From Anseranas semipalmata (lineage: Eukaryota; Chordata; Aves; Anseriformes; Anseranatidae): 64,000 nucleotides of DNA. Location: positions 123,078 to 187,077 of the forward strand of contig VXAA01005219.1 in NCBI GenBank assembly GCA_013399115.1. The letters run 5' to 3'. A model generated the notes under the pieces. The model did no database searches, was not told where the DNA came from, and saw nothing but the letters and a program-made list of their open reading frames with translations. A program made the translations under genes and the position numbers. This document shows, piece after piece, positions 1-14,822 of the stretch. Each line of letters starts with the position of its first letter. Position 1 is the stretch's first letter.

Positions 1-681
1 CCACAGGCTGAGAAGTGTGGATCCAAGCTGCCATCCAGTTTAGGCAGAGGGCCGTGGCAAGTGTCCGCTTTGAATTACTGCCATTAGAGAGAACGTTTTG
101 GCCATGGCGATTTTCCATAAAATCTGAGAAGCCATCAGACGGTAACTTTCATTCATTACTGACCTGAGCTGAATTGAGAAAAGCAGCTTAGACGGGGAAG
201 CTGAGTTTCCCGTCACTGATCTGGCCAATCCCTGTAATAGGCTTATAGGGCTTGATGACAATCTGCAGGAGAGTTGCGCGCATTTAACTAGCATCATTTT
301 ATTACCTTACTGACGAGATAGCCTTTTACATCCAGGATTGACCATTGAGCTTTTAGAAAGAAGAACTATGGTAATGCAGAGTGAATTAGATAGGAATAAG
401 ACTATCAGGCTGGATACCTGCTATCAATCTGTTGAAACCGAGGGAGCAAAAGCGCTTGCTGTGGCATACGGCCAGCTGTGCCCTTCCTTTCATCGCCCCA
501 CATGCCGGATCCCCAGGAGCAGCCCTCGCGGCTGACCTACGCCAAACGCTGTTGAAACCCAGGACTGGCACAGCGTGTCCAGCAGGTGAGGCCAGGGCAC
601 CGCGGGATGCTCGCTCGGGGCTCGGAGAGCCACAGGAGACTGTGGGGTTTGGCTCGACAGCTCGAGGAGGGAAGATGCTTT

Positions 682-699
682 ACGTCACTTACTTGACGT
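682..699. promoter_or_regulatory. paired CRE-type half-sites
   Basis: ACGTCA at 682-687 and its inverted partner TGACGT at 694-699 are separated by six bases. Each is a CREB/ATF-type half-site or near-full CRE. They lie just downstream of a modestly CpG-rich patch (530-660). A regulatory role is inference only. Confidence 0.25.
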
Positions 700-1477
700 C
701 CTACCTGCTTGCCTGCTCGGGAGCTGCCATGGATGGGAGGTGAGATGTAAATGCAAAACGCAGTTGCTATAACGACACGAGCTGTGTCGTGCTGCAGTCA
801 TGGTGTTGTGTTATTGATTGCACACGTGGGGTGTTGCTAGCAGCGGCTGCTTGCCCCGGTGTTTCCTCCAAGCTCGGCTTGAGCTCACGGTGCCTCCGGC
901 TGCTTTTTGGCCGGGTGCTGTAATACTGGAAGACAGGATGAAGACTTGTAGTTTTGCTGCAATAATTATCTTGAAGACTGTCATTTAGGGGCTAGAGTCT
1001 TTGTCTGGCTGTTTCTTACTCTGGGTGCTCATCCTGGTTTTTCCTCTTGCTGCCTGGGACAGAAGCAATGGGGTTTTCAATGGACAGACTCTGCCTTCTG
1101 CTGGCCACTGCCCTCTGCCAAGCCACCCGAAACCAGGGGTGGTTTCTGGGGGTCATGTGTTGTTTCTCCAACCATCACTCCCTTTGTGCTTTCGTTTAAT
1201 TAAAGTTGTCCATAAGCCAGGGTCTGCAAAACAATTTGTAAATGGCATTCCCCTCTCTGTGCTGATCCACAAATGAGCTGCTCCTTGGCTTTATTAGATG
1301 TGAGCTGCAGTGGCTTACACTAAGAAATCAGGAGATCAGAACAGCACATAAGGAGCCTGAGCAGTGACTGTAATCAGTGTAATGCACTCATCTGGACTTT
1401 AATCTGTCCTGGGCTCTGATTTGCACTAATACAGCCACGACTTCTTAAGTTCCAAGTTCTTATCACCTTACAAAAAT

Positions 1478-1520
1478 CTCTCTTTTTCTTTCTTTCTTTC
1501 TTTCTTTTTTTTTTTTTTTT
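1478..1520. repeat. TTTC/T-rich microsatellite
   Basis: A pyrimidine run with several TTTC units passes directly into a long T tract. It is a simple sequence repeat with no coding content. Confidence 0.9.
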
Positions 1521-1617
1521 AATGCTATCATTTTACAATACCAATATATGGGAATTGTGCATTATTAAGTCTGTTACTGAAGATCTGTTTTAATACATTG
1601 TGGTGTAACATGACGTA

Positions 1618-1643
1618 ATCCATATGTCATGTGACATATGGAT
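1618..1643. repeat. perfect 12-bp-arm palindrome
   Basis: ATCCATATGTCA (1618-1629) is followed after TG by its exact reverse complement TGACATATGGAT (1632-1643). It could form a cruciform or a short RNA hairpin. No flanking duplication was recognised. Confidence 0.85.
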
Positions 1644-4600
1644 AGCATGACATAATTTAAAACACATTGCAGTGATTGATATCACAGAGGGGCTCTTGCT
1701 GCTTGCTCCTTGTGCTTGGCCATCCAGGAATGATGTTTCTGTTTTGTAATAGCAGACTTACAACTGAATTAATTTGCTTTCATGATCTTTAGATCCTGGC
1801 TAACTATGTCAGCTTTTATAGAACGAAGTATCTGCTTATGCTTTCGTCACTTCTGGTCCTGTCACTTCATTCATTTTACTGTGAATGTTTGATTCTAGAT
1901 AAGTGAAACTGCTGCACTTTGTGGTTCATGGTCTTTGTGCTCGTGTGTGTGCAACTGTGCGTTTGTGTGCCATTGCCCTCTGCCAGGTAGATCTGGCACA
2001 GCTTAGCTGTTCATCACCAGCTTTGTGCCACTGGTGGCCGATGGCAGTTCTCCTGCAGCTTCGGGGGTGCAGCCCCTACGTCTGGGATGAGCAGGTCTGT
2101 GTGCCGTTGCCTTTGTGAGTAGTTGTGTTGTGTTGAATAATGAAATCCACTGGGAGTAATTTGTGTAATTTGCTCCTTAATTTCTTTTCACTTTGGAAAC
2201 TCCCATGCCCCCGAGTAACAGGTGATGTACATTCTGAAATAAATAATCTCTAAATCATCAAGCACTTTTGCCTTCCTCGCAGCAATTACAGTTTTATCTT
2301 CACTCCCTGCAAAAGCTGTTCAGTTGCTCGGATTAACTCTGTTTGCCTACAGTCAGCCAGTCTGCTCTGTGGGAGAGAAGTCTTTCTGCTTTCCTTTGTC
2401 GCTATGGACTGTCTTTTAGGGCAAAACGAATCTAGGTTTGGCACTCCTGGCACTTCCAGTCAAAGCTTGGTTATCCGTGAATGGGTTTCAAGGTTGTGGA
2501 TCAGCTATGCCACGTGCGCAGGGATGCTCAGGATGACCTCCGTGCAGCTGAGCACTCTGTGCTGTGCATTTTTGTTGGATCAGGTCCACAGCACCAGTGC
2601 CCTCCCCACCTGTTGCCCTTCACTGTACGTTCCCAGAGCCTAATTCAGATATATTTTGTAATATCCATGGTTTTGCTTATCTGCATCATTTTGCACCCTG
2701 GGTAATTGAGAGATAACTGTATCAATCTTTTCCCCAGTCCTGCAGTGGTCTGTATGCAATGCTTCGATGTCATCTGGCACCCCGTTTGCTGCCACAGCGG
2801 ACGGCGGGGCTGGGCTGGTGCTTTATGAACGCTGCAAACATCCGTCCATGCTGCATCTTGCAGGGTCAGCCAAGTAAGATTAAACTGGGCATAAATCAAA
2901 GCACAGCTTTGGTCCTCTGATCACAGGAAGGACTTTCAGTACGGCTGTAGGTCTTGGAGGCAGTTTCTGCTTTCAGGTAGGAATGTGAGGAGTCCCTTCT
3001 TTGGTCAGAAGATTGGGATTTGCACAGGTTTAGATCTTGATGAGCATGTAGACGCTTGCTTTCCATGTGCTATAGCGAGGGATTCACGCTGACAGCCTGT
3101 GTTGGCACAGGCTCAGTGAGGTGTTGGGAGCTGCTCTGGCTCATTTGAAGAGAGGTGCTGTTTTCCTGGGAGCGGTTTTAACTTTGAGCTCCAGAACCGA
3201 TCTCATAATTTATGTGATTTAAAAGATTATGGTTAGTGGTTATTTGTAATTACTGTACATGAAAGGTATGTCATTGGGCAAGGGGAAGCTTAATGTGCCC
3301 AGCACGCAAAAAGGATTGTAAAGCAATTACGGCAATGTGTGCACCATCAAAGCGGAGGCTCGCCGCTGCTCCGGAGCCAATTAAAAACCACACGGGCAGT
3401 GTCTTATTGGGCTAACTCTGGCCTGTTCCTAGTCCTTTTCTTCATTCCTGCCTTGGTTTTATGGGCACTCTCAGCTCTCCAGATGCAGTATGCAGCTCTG
3501 TGTTGCAGCTATTGTAATTAATAGGAATGTCATGAACAATAACCATAATAAATGGTGAATAAGAATACCATACCCTGGAGTCTGCTACTGTGCCCTATAT
3601 GAGACCAGGTGATTTCACTTGTGCCAGGCTCTCTCTCTTCAAGAAGATCTAAATCAATGAAAAATGTAATAATCCAGGCCTAATGAACCTTTAGGTCTGC
3701 ACTGATTCTCCACCTTTAGATATATATTAAGCTTCCAACCAAGTGTGACCAATATGGGGGATATCAGACGCTCTCTCACTCCGGTCAGCCTTTTTCAGCT
3801 GCAATCCAGCCATTAGTCAAATTCATCAAAGGGCTTGAAAGAGAAAGGGAAATTCTTTGCCTCATGTTTAACCTTCATGTGATTGCACCTCTTCAGAGAA
3901 TAAGCAAATCAAGTGGAAATGCCCTCCCATTTGTTTTGTGAATGAGACGTGTGGCTAATCCACTACGATTTAGCATTATTCACCTTGTATAATTTCTGAC
4001 GAGAGGTTTAAAAATAAATACACAATCAAAGGGACTGTTGGGAGATTACACAAGAGCAGAAGTACAACACGGTGGGTTGGGGTGCCGTTTTCTTGTACTC
4101 TTCCTTTCTGCCTGCTCCGTGACCTGCGCGAACCTGCCGTGGCTGTGAAAACGAGCGCGGTGCGGGGCTGAAACACCCGCTGCGGTTCCTGGATGAGCAC
4201 CCTGCGAAGCGCTTCCATGGGCGTACGGTGTATGTTGCTTTGGCGGGGGGATTCCAGGCGGGTCGCAGCACGGCTCCTCGGGACGTCTTTAAGGCGGTGG
4301 CCTTGCTAGTGCAATAGATGGCCCTGTGGGGAACAGCCCTCTCAATCTGCATTGTAAGCGCTACTGCACGTGAGGGAGCGATGCAATTAAAACACACGAG
4401 GGTAACCAGAGTGAGGTGCCTTTCTCCTGGGAACATGGAAGTAAAGCAGTGGGAGTTTGGCTGGGAGTTTCCAGGTCATTTGTGTCTCCTATTCTGCTGG
4501 GGTTACTTTGAGTATTGATTTCTTTACCCTGAATGCCAGCTCTCTGTATATTTTTGTTTGAAGGTGTTTTGGCTGCTGCCGTTATGGAAGGGCCTGTTAA

Positions 4601-4969
4601 ATACAGTGGGAAATGCTGTTGTTATTTTTCAGTGCTTTTATGCTGTCTGAATAAAGGACCTGTCTGTAGAAGAACAATTTAAACAAATGGCATAGACTCA
4701 ACGTGTTTCTCTATCTCCCCTTCACAGCCTTCTGTCCTGATCCTGTAGAGGAGCACGTAGTTTCTGTAATGCTAATTTGAAAGGGAACTACCCAGAGCTT
4801 TTTTTTTTTTTTTAATATTACAACTCTATTAATACGTTAGTAAATGATATAATAGAGAAATATATACCTACCCTAAGGTTATTCATATTACCCAGAGACC
4901 ACAGTCTTGGAAACTTCGTACATACTTAGAATTTTCTAAGGAGATGGTAATCTATGGTAGACTTCCTTG

Positions 4970-4999
4970 TTTTTTTTTTTTGGGGGGGAGGGGGGGGGG
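4970..4999. repeat. T12-G7-A-G10 homopolymer tract
   Basis: Twelve T are followed by seven G, one A and ten G. The G part can form a quadruplex on the + strand, and such tracts are also prone to sequencing and assembly length errors. Confidence 0.85.
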
Positions 5000-7900
5000 C
5001 TGTTCATTAAGTGAATTTTAGACTTGTTAGAAACTTTGTGCTTGAAAGTCAGTGCAGAATCTAGTGGGCTAAAGACCTTTATTTATCCCTGAAAGAGGTA
5101 TGAATAGTGGTTCGTGTGGCCCAGCCTCAAACTGAATCACCCCCCAAAAGGGTTTCTGCTATTTTGTGCTCATTTTTGTCCCCAGGGACCAGTAAATCCC
5201 TGGTTTCTTTTTCAGGTTGTCTGGTAAGAAACCAGTAAGTGTTGCAAAATTTCGCAGGACTGGATGACTTCTCTAAAACCCGTTTCATACTCAGCTGCCT
5301 CACTGTGGGCAGTTGCTGAGAAGGAGCAGATGTTGGCTTTCGACTGTGCGCTGTGGCTTTGGAAGTGAGCAAAGTCAGGGAAAACACACCAGGGAGATCC
5401 GAGGCAGAGGTTCACCCATTCCCTGGGGTCCCCTTCCAAGCTGCCCCAGCTTGTCGAGCTGGAGCGAAGTCCTTTTGCAGTGACACAGCCAGCTCTGGGC
5501 CAGTAGATAGAAACCCTGCAGCGGCCTGGAAGAAGCAGTACATCTTTGTTTAGACGTCACTTTCAGAAATGTACTTTAGAAAAACATCCTAGGCGTTGAT
5601 TCTGGACTCCTTGGATGAGGATGTGCTGTAGGTAAAGAGTGCAAGGTAGGGGGTGGCAGGGTGTGAGGGGTCTGCTCCCATAGGAGGGTCTTTCATGGCA
5701 TCTCCCTTCCCCTCTTCTCCGTCACACGGGTTTGCTCCCAGCCTTGCTCTAGAGTGGGCTTAAGCAGAGTGACTCCATTTTGTAGTGCACCAGGGTGTTG
5801 TCCTGTTATTCCTTCTGCTTTTATTTTCCTGCTTATTTTGGTGGCAAGAGTTGTTTTATCTTAACAACAGCGCCACAGAGCTATGGCCAGAAAAAGAAAA
5901 TTGCTAATTCCAGAGTTGAACCATCACATTTATGCTCCTCTTTTATTTGCCTTGGAAGCTCCCTCCGTGGCTTTAATGACGATCCCTCCCCTTTGGTTGT
6001 GGCCTTTGGAAAGCACAAGTGGAAGAGAAGACAGCTGGGCTCATTCGCTGGGTGGGCACCTCTGAGCTTTGCTGACCCCCCAGCCAGGGGAGCTCAGAGG
6101 TTCTGCGGTGCTGTACCGCGCCGGCTCTGCCGCAGCATCCCTGCCGCGCCGTGCTGTGGGCCAGGAGCTCTCGCTGGCACACGCTGAGTACCAGCATTCC
6201 TGACTTGCAGAGTCCTCAGAACCTTTTTTTTTTTTTAACTGTTTGTTGTCATCGTCATTTTATTTTGGCAGCATCTCTAATGTAATCCAGTATTTCCAGT
6301 GGCCGCATTCCATCCTGGAAATAAAACCAGACTGGAAGAGACAGCAAAATCCACATGGACCTTAAGTAGGAATGATTTAATTCCTTTCCCTGGCTTTGTT
6401 TGCTATTGTGAAAGCAGTCACCTGTTGTACATGAGTGTTAGGAGAGTCTTAAATAAGCTTCTTCAGCGTGAGGGTTTGTGACTGAGTTATTGGTGGTTTG
6501 CAGAGTGCTTTGGAAACCTGTAGTGAAAATCCCTGGAAAGGCTGAAGCATACGATCCTGGTGATACAGCGATAATACCCTGTGTTCTCAGTGTATCTTCC
6601 AGAAATGCGTCAGCTGTGCATATAATTACAGCATTCTCTTTTTTCCCCTCTTCTTTTTCCTCATGAAGTAAATCGGTTTGTGGTGCTAGGACGTAGAAGA
6701 GGCCAGGCCCCGCGTAGGCCCCTCTTCTGTCAGCCCTGGTGCTCCTGTGGCGGCGAGCAGGCGCTGGCTGCATGGCGAGGAGGGCCGCGGCTTTTCCCTA
6801 GGCCGTGCCCCGCGGCCTTTTGGTTGATCTTCAGTCGTCTGCCCCCTGAGAGGTTTTTCTTCACCACAAACAGCAAGCAGCTGGCAGTGCTCTGCAGTCT
6901 CCTGTAAAACAGTAAAAAGTTTTACTCAGATCTATGCTCTTGGGCATTTCCCCTGCGCCGATGTTATGTGGTGAGAGCACCGAGGAGCTTTTCTCCTTGG
7001 GCTCTTTGGTTCCAACAACAAGCTGACAAGAGTAATTGATTTTAATGGGAACTAGGCCTTTCACCTGGAAGACACGCAGTATTCAGGGTATGTCAAAACC
7101 AAATGTACGTTATCAGCTATTGTGTTTCTTCTAGCTGCCTCCCTCTCCTTATGAGCAGGATGCTTTTCCCAAATATCCAAGTCCTCGTTATTGTGAATTC
7201 ACAAGGCTGGGATGTTGTGAATTCTTCCAGCAGGCCCAGAGAACATCATTTTGTTTACAGCACCCTTGCATAATGGGAAACTGGTGTGTCTGGGAGAGTG
7301 TGATTTAAGTATTTGGCTGTTCCTGTGGTGATTATCATTATTTAATCCAGGTTTTACTAACCCCTTTTTAGCAATGGCCAAATTGTAGACAGGATGAATG
7401 TTAAGATGTTGGAAATGTAAACTTCTGCATCACCTGATTAAACAGAGAGAAATAGTCATTTCTAGGGCACGACTCACCTCACTCAAAGGTAGACAACTGA
7501 AATAGCTGAGAGGAATCACACTTCAGATGTGTCTCTTTCTCCTCACTGGTTCTAAAGGAGTCCAGATGACTGTCTCGGATGCTGGATGGTAGACACCTAG
7601 AAGTATGGGAGATAAGTCCCATTCAGTGTCTTTGGCTGAGTATGCCTGACCACAGTGTTAAGACCTGGATTTGAAACCAAGAGATAAGAACTTTCTGGAG
7701 TGAGGAGTTCCTATGTTGAATTTTCTCAGAAAATAGATAGTATTTTATCCTGACCTTTCTCTTGTTCGTCATCTCTTGCTGCTGCAGATGTCAGGTTCCG
7801 TCATTGTAACCCTGCCCTGAAAAAGCCAGACGGCTCCACAGATGCAGCCAGATGCCTTGCAAAATAGAAACCAGACCTTTTAATTTTAGGCTCTCACGTT

Positions 7901-8574
7901 CTCTCAAGGGACCCAGCACGTGTGATGGCCACAATTCAAATTCTGCCTTCACACCGCTGTCCTTTCCTTGCAGGCTGAGCTGTTTTTGTAGTTTGGAAGG
8001 GTGAGGCTTGCTCGCCAGCTTCCTGGCAAGTGGATCCCTTTCCTGGGCGAAAGATATGGACTGGGGCTGGAAAGGAGCAGCTTTAGGAGCCTGTCTTCTC
8101 TCTGGTGACACCCGGAAGAGAAAACAAAGAGCTTTCAGCCTTTCTCCTTGTGTGTCAAGAAACTTCTTGTGAAGCGAGGAGCTCCTGACATCCACTGAAA
8201 GCATCTTGTAGATCTCTGCGTTAGCTGCAAAAAGCGGCCAAGCATAGTCCCCTCTTTTCTGGCCCTCTGCATGCCCTGCCGCTGGCCAAGCCGTGCTCCT
8301 CAGAGCTGGGATTTTGCGCCTCAGGCTTGGAAATGCGCTTTGTAAAGTAGGCTGGGAGGCTCTCAAGCACCGTCCCGCTGAAGTTTGGTTTCAGTGACGT
8401 TTTTGTGGCAGCTCATGCCCAGATCTGCCTGTGTGTGAGGTGGCAGCAAAGCCTATGTAAAATGAAGCAAGAAAAGCAGAAACACAGCTTCTGCGTAATA
8501 GCTCTGTTCCTAGTTCATCCTCAGTGAAAAATGGGCTAAAATACCCCGTGGCATTAACAAAGGGAATGAGTGTC

Positions 8575-8870
8575 AGGCCAACCTGATTTATTTTTTGATA
8601 AGACAACCGATTTTCTAGATAAAGGGAATGCACTGTATCTTATCTAGTTAAATGAGCTGAATGTGGGATCACAGTGAGCTACTGGTGGGAGGCAGCCATG
8701 GGAGAAGAGGGAGATGTAGTGTCTTACTGGAAGATTTCTGTGACACCGTGAGGGAAATAGTCCATGCTGTTTCACAAATCTCTGGTAAGGTCTCTTTGGG
8801 AATAGTATTTGCAGTTCTGGTCATCTGTATTCAAGAAAGATGTAGCCAAAAATCTTGTGAGGCTTGTACC
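8575..8870 (+). mobile_element. degraded CR1/L3-like LINE fragment
   Basis: Two stretches resemble the reverse-transcriptase region of old amniote CR1/L3 LINEs in + orientation. The part near 8580-8640 recalls the section encoding the 'FFDK..DFLDKGNAVD' motif. The part near 8795-8850 recalls the section preceding 'QFWSP' ('gcagttctggtca', then 'caagaaagatg'). Frames are broken by indels, and the two parts are closer together than in a full element, so an internal deletion or two separate fragments is likely. The assignment rests on memory of the consensus, and the bases between the two parts are not explained. Confidence 0.45.
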
Positions 8871-10450
8871 TAGCAAGTCCTTTTATGATATATGGAGAAG
8901 CCATGTTTCTTTTACAGCTGATTTTGAATTTGAAAGGATAATTTATCAAAATGGAGGTAGGAAGAACATTGTTTTACTTTACTGCTGGGACAAGAGAAAT
9001 CTGCTGCCTAGATAAACCTTGGCTTTGAGGATGAAAGGCACCAAGTGCCAAGTTTGGCTCTCTTAGATACTGCTTTTTTATGTGAACTGACTCTAATAAC
9101 TGAAGAGCTGAAACTCTAACTGCAATTGTCACAACCCTAAGAAGCTTGATTTGTTAAAGGAACGTCAATTCAAGGAAAACTGTAAGTCAGGTCCTTTAAT
9201 CTGTTGGCTGAATTGCCCACAGGGACTTGAATGCTCTTACACATTTATGCTGAGAACCCAGCAGCAGTGCCAAAAGGTTTACTGCAAGTTCTTACTGTGC
9301 AGGTAGTTGTTAACAGGCATTTTTATAAGCTAAACTTACAAAAGTGCCATTAAGAGCTTTCTAACCATTCCCAGTGCTTCTACGCTTACATAACTGCTGC
9401 AACGGGTTATTGTTTTTATGCTTTGTATTGCTTGCCTAGATTGAAAGGATATCTGTGTTTGTTAAAGTCTTGCCATGTGGAAGGTCTGTAATGGTTGCAG
9501 AGCCGAGCTCGCTCTTTGTGAGCTGAAATTCTGCTTTGGAGGCGAGCCCAAGCGCACACGGAGTGCATCTCAGGCGGCAGAATTAATGAGCATGGTTCAG
9601 GATGGCTCTGACAAGCCAGTAAGCGTATGGGTAAAGTCTAGATTTGCTCGGGCAGTCTGACTGTGCAGTGCAGAATTCCTGTAGTGGATGAAACATAAAC
9701 ACGATTTATTATTCTGTTAAAAACTAAATGACTATCATTCTGAGGAGCAGCGGGTGTCCCAGGCACGGATGGATGATTTGTCTTGTGGATGCACGAGCAC
9801 CAGTGTTCGGATGCGTCCTTCCTGCAAGCACTAAGCAGGAGTTTGTGTAAAACTGGGTGGCTCGAAATGAAAATGGGAACCGGTTAGGTCATCGCCATGC
9901 TGCTGACCAGCTCTGACGTGACCGTGTTCAGTAGGTCCCACGGGACACCAGTCTGCAGCCTGGGGCTGCCAGGATGCTTCCCGCAGAGCCAGGCTCAAAC
10001 GCGCTCTGGGGTCAGCTGACACAGGTCAGCAGGGTGCCCTCCGGTCTGCTGGGTAGCTTGAGGATGTCACAAGTGAGGCACTAGATGAATGCTAAACTTC
10101 CAGTTTTTTTAAAAAAGCAGTCTTCTAAATACATGTGAAAGTTCTGCCTGATTTTGCATGGAAAGCCTTCTCTGAGCCTCAAGCTGCGATTGTATCCTTT
10201 AACCGAGCAACCTCACACCGAAACTAAAATTCCTTTGCAGAATGCCATTGATCTGTTTTTGGACTGACTTGTACCTGAAAACCACGCACCCTGCCAGACG
10301 TGCATGTTCATAAACGTGGCTTAGTGGTGGCGGTGAGAGGGGAGATGTACATGTGTTTTTACACGTGTAGGGCCAGGACCTGAGAGGTGCTGAGCATCCA
10401 CATGTGCTCGCTTGCGTGGCATGGTTAGGAGCAGAGCGGTGGTCTGGTAA

Positions 10451-10882
<432 letters not shown>

Positions 10883-13800
10883 TGAACTGCTTACAGCATT
10901 TGTTGTCGTTGATGCTTATTTCCAATGTGTGTGTTTTCTGTGCGAAAAATGGGGAACAAAAAACGTTTTGGAAGAAGTGAGAGCGGAGTAGAGGGAGGCT
11001 TGAATAGGCATTGGCTCTGCCTTACGCTCTTGGGATGTGGAACCCCTTTGCTTGTGTGTTTCAACATGCCGCAGCCTCTCTCCTGAAGCATTTCTTCTTG
11101 GAAAACCGATTAAGTATCGTGCAGGCTGTGAGTAGATGATTTTGGGGAGCTACAGACGACCTGCACTGGGGAGAGCTTTCTGGGCTGCGTGTAGCACAGG
11201 GAGGTGTCAGCCCACCCCTTTCCACAAACAGTGCTGTGTTCTGACTCCTCAGCACTTTTGAATGCAAAATTTCTTCACTAATTTGTCTGTGGTTATTCTT
11301 TTAAGGGGGCAAGGAATAATTTGGCTTGTCTCTGTTTTTCTACTGAAGCAGATTTTGCTGTACCCAGCTGTCTCCAGTGGCGATCTGACCTTTGCCAAAT
11401 AATAAGGATTCAAGCACTTAATTTTTTTTTTGCTCAGTATGTCTTAAGAAAGCAAAGGCACAAGATGCTCTTTTTGGTATCATCAGCTCCTGCCACATTA
11501 TTAGGGCGCTCTCAAGCCTTCCTCAGGCAGTCAAGACATCAGCATTGACCTTGTGCACTTCCTTTTCCTCTCCATCCTACAGAGGGTTCAACAGAGATTT
11601 AATTCCTTTAGGAGCTTAGGGGATACAGTTCAAAAATGAAGATTTCTTTTGCGTTATGAAATTGTCTGAAAGATGATTCTTTGCTTTGAGCCTCCTGGGC
11701 AATTTGACAAGCTCCGTAGCAGTTGAGGGGAAGACTTTTCTCTGAAACACACAGTGAAGACGATGCTGCATCCTAAAGAGACATCGTGTTTGCTTTGGTT
11801 CTCTGCCTGTCTTATCTTCCCTCCGAATCCTTCCTCTTTTGGGTGATCCTGCATCATCAAGATCCCTGTTTGATTATATCACATCAACTGAAAAATCACC
11901 ATAAGGATTCGGAAAATGGGGTTAAAAATCTATGACCTGGTGTGTTTCCTAGTGATGTATGATGAGCACTGATGAAGGAACCCAGACCTTTGCTTGCTTC
12001 TGCATCCTTCTGATCCCTAGTGCACAATTTTGTTTTCCCCTATGGTGCTTGTTGTGCATCTCTCCTGTCTCTCCTGGATCTGGCCCACCATATGAGCAAG
12101 AGATGAGGGACTGGAACTGGAGCCTGGGCTCCCCGAATGACAAAGCTTAGCACAAACCCCAGAAAAACAAATAGTGTTCAATATTTTGTTGAATAGGACA
12201 CTGCGAGTCTGACTCTGCACCCAGTGGTGATAACAGGCTTCGTAAATGGATTTGTACGAGGTGCGATCAAGATGATAATCTCACCAGGGGAAATATTCTC
12301 ATGGGTGTCACAAGCACATCTCATTTGTGTTGCTAGCTGGAAAGGCTGCCTTAACAAGATCTGATTATTTTTGCTTGATTTGGAGGCTGAAGTATTCTGG
12401 GCCGGTTTAACTTTTCAGTGCATTTGCCAGTGCTGTTTTGTTTGTGATTCAGGGGAAAAGATTTACTATCCATTTTTGTGTAATGTCGTAAGTGTACTGC
12501 TCATGGTAGATTTAATAACAGTCTTGTTTTGCACTGCACTGTTTTCTAAAAAAACACCAAAACAACTAAACAAACAAGCTCATTTACTTGAAGGCCCAAA
12601 GCCATGGATCATTTGGCTTGGCTGAACTTTCCATCTCTCTCTACGCTCTTCAGAGGTGGGAGGGTGATTTTAGAAGCTGGTAAAAACAAAGGAGAGGAGT
12701 CAGTGAATCTGAGACTGTGGTACACAGAGAAAAATGTCTGAAAAACATCCTGGAATGAAGCGTGGTGCTTAGGATCATGACGCCTTTCCAGGCAAGTTTC
12801 TTGCCCATTTTGTCTAATGTCACAACCCCACAGCTTGACTTTGCTCCAACAAAATCAGCCCTTCCATCGGCTCTGCAAGAAGCCGGATCACTTATTCCAT
12901 CTGTGAGACACTTGCTCCGTGCGGGCTGAGACCAGCCACCTGCCCTGGCACAGAGCGATGCGCTCCCAAAGGGGCAAACTGCATGTTTTTGCTGTTGTGA
13001 ATGATAATTAATATTTAAAAATAAGTCCCAGGCATTTCAAAAAATACACCGGTTCTGGCACAGTTTGCCCACAGCTCTGCGAGGGAGGCTGGAGAGGAAA
13101 ATTTGCCACGGAGGGTTACGAAGCAGAGCTGCCTTCTCCACGCAGCGCTCCTTGGTGTGCCACCACGAGGCAGCTTGGGCTGTCATGTCCTTGTCTCCTC
13201 TGCTGGTGGAGGTTGCTTGGTGGCCTCTTCATTTCTGTTCTTGCATGCTCATTGCCCCCCTCCCCTCCCACTTCGCTTACAAAGAGAGGGCGATTTGAAC
13301 CAGATGCCTGCAAAGCCTTGGGGTCTGTAGGGAAGGTATCTGTAGCCCCTCTTCTGCTTGCCAGGACCATTGCGGCAGGTTTATGCTCCTTCAGGGTCCT
13401 GTCAAGGGCTGTTTAACCTGAAACATTTTCACTTTGCTTTCCCCTCCATTTTTTTTCTTGTATTTCTTATTGAACTGATCATAATGAGGATGCTGGGTTT
13501 TTTCTCTGTTGTACTTTGAGCTCTGCTTTTTTGACGTGATACCAGAAAATTGCCTGATTTAGGCTGGGTGGCTCTAGTTTTACTTGCATAAGAAAAATAC
13601 TTGCTTTCCTTTATATCTATATTTCACTTACGCAAGAACAGGAGGAAAAGGGAACAACATGTTGCATAGCAGAGGATCAAACGCAGCTAAAGTAAGGGAT
13701 GACAGGACGGACCAGACAGGTATAAAAACAAACAAGATTAATTTCAGGATGTTTTAGACTACAGGTCACTCATAGGTACTAACATGGGGTGCAGTAGAAG

Positions 13801-14822
13801 ATCACTGCAAAGTCAGATTCCTCTAAAAGTCATTTGGATCACTTCTGCTTACAGAACTGGGCTGGAAAACCTAGTTTGCAATGAGACGTCTGACGCTTGC
13901 TGCTCTCCAGCCAGATCATATGAAAATCTTTGGCAAAGGATTTGGCACTCACAAAATCTCATAGCAGGCAAAATTCACATTTGCAAGTGCAGAGGAAAAC
14001 AGTAACCTGCTGATTCCCTTGGCTTCTTTTATATGCAGAGTTCGGGGTGGGGGCTTGCAAACAAATGCTGCATTTGAATTGCCTGCACCTAAGGGAATTG
14101 TTGTCTCTGTGCATAAGGCCTGTGGTTATCCTCTTAGTAGCTGGAGACTTGGCTAGAAGAAAGGAGGAGAGAGGAAAGACATAAAGCTTTGGGAACACAG
14201 GAACGTTAAAGGAGAAACTGGATGATAAAGCAATGCTTTTCTGGGAAGAGAAAAAGCAAAACATAGGAGAAGTAAGATCTGGAGCTTACTAAGCAATGGT
14301 GAATGGCTTCCTGCAGGAGGCTGCTGCGCTCAGGGAGAAAGTTATGAAAACCTTTAAATCTCTAAAGAGAGGACGAGGACTCCAGAACTAGACTTAAGGC
14401 TGACTAATGAGTTGGGTTTGGGACAGATGGAGGTATCTACACTGTGTTTTAGTGTACATTACCAGGTGAGCACACCGGACAACCACAGGGCACAGCCATC
14501 AGTCTCATGATTAGCTGCACCGTGTCTTTGAATGTCCTGTCCACTTTTAGGGATCTGAGAGGGTGCAACTGGAAAATACAGTGGGAATTTTAAGCGGGAT
14601 TTCATATACTTGTAGTGGTGATATGACTTGTTCCTCTTCTCTCCTTTGTGGACGGCGTACCCTTGGGCTGTCTTTATGTGATGTGGTGCAAAAGTGTTTT
14701 TGCGTAGCAGCGCATCCAGCATCCACATGTAAGCTCAGACAATAGGCTTAGTATTTGTAGAGAGGAATCCACAGCACAGAATAATAGTCCAGTACTGCAA
14801 ATGGATCGATCAGTTGCTGTAC

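Noticed and set aside
7791..8366. 191-codon open frame on the minus strand
   Set aside because: No recognisable domain, no splice or promoter context, and it lies in non-coding DNA upstream of the SH3 exon; most likely chance.
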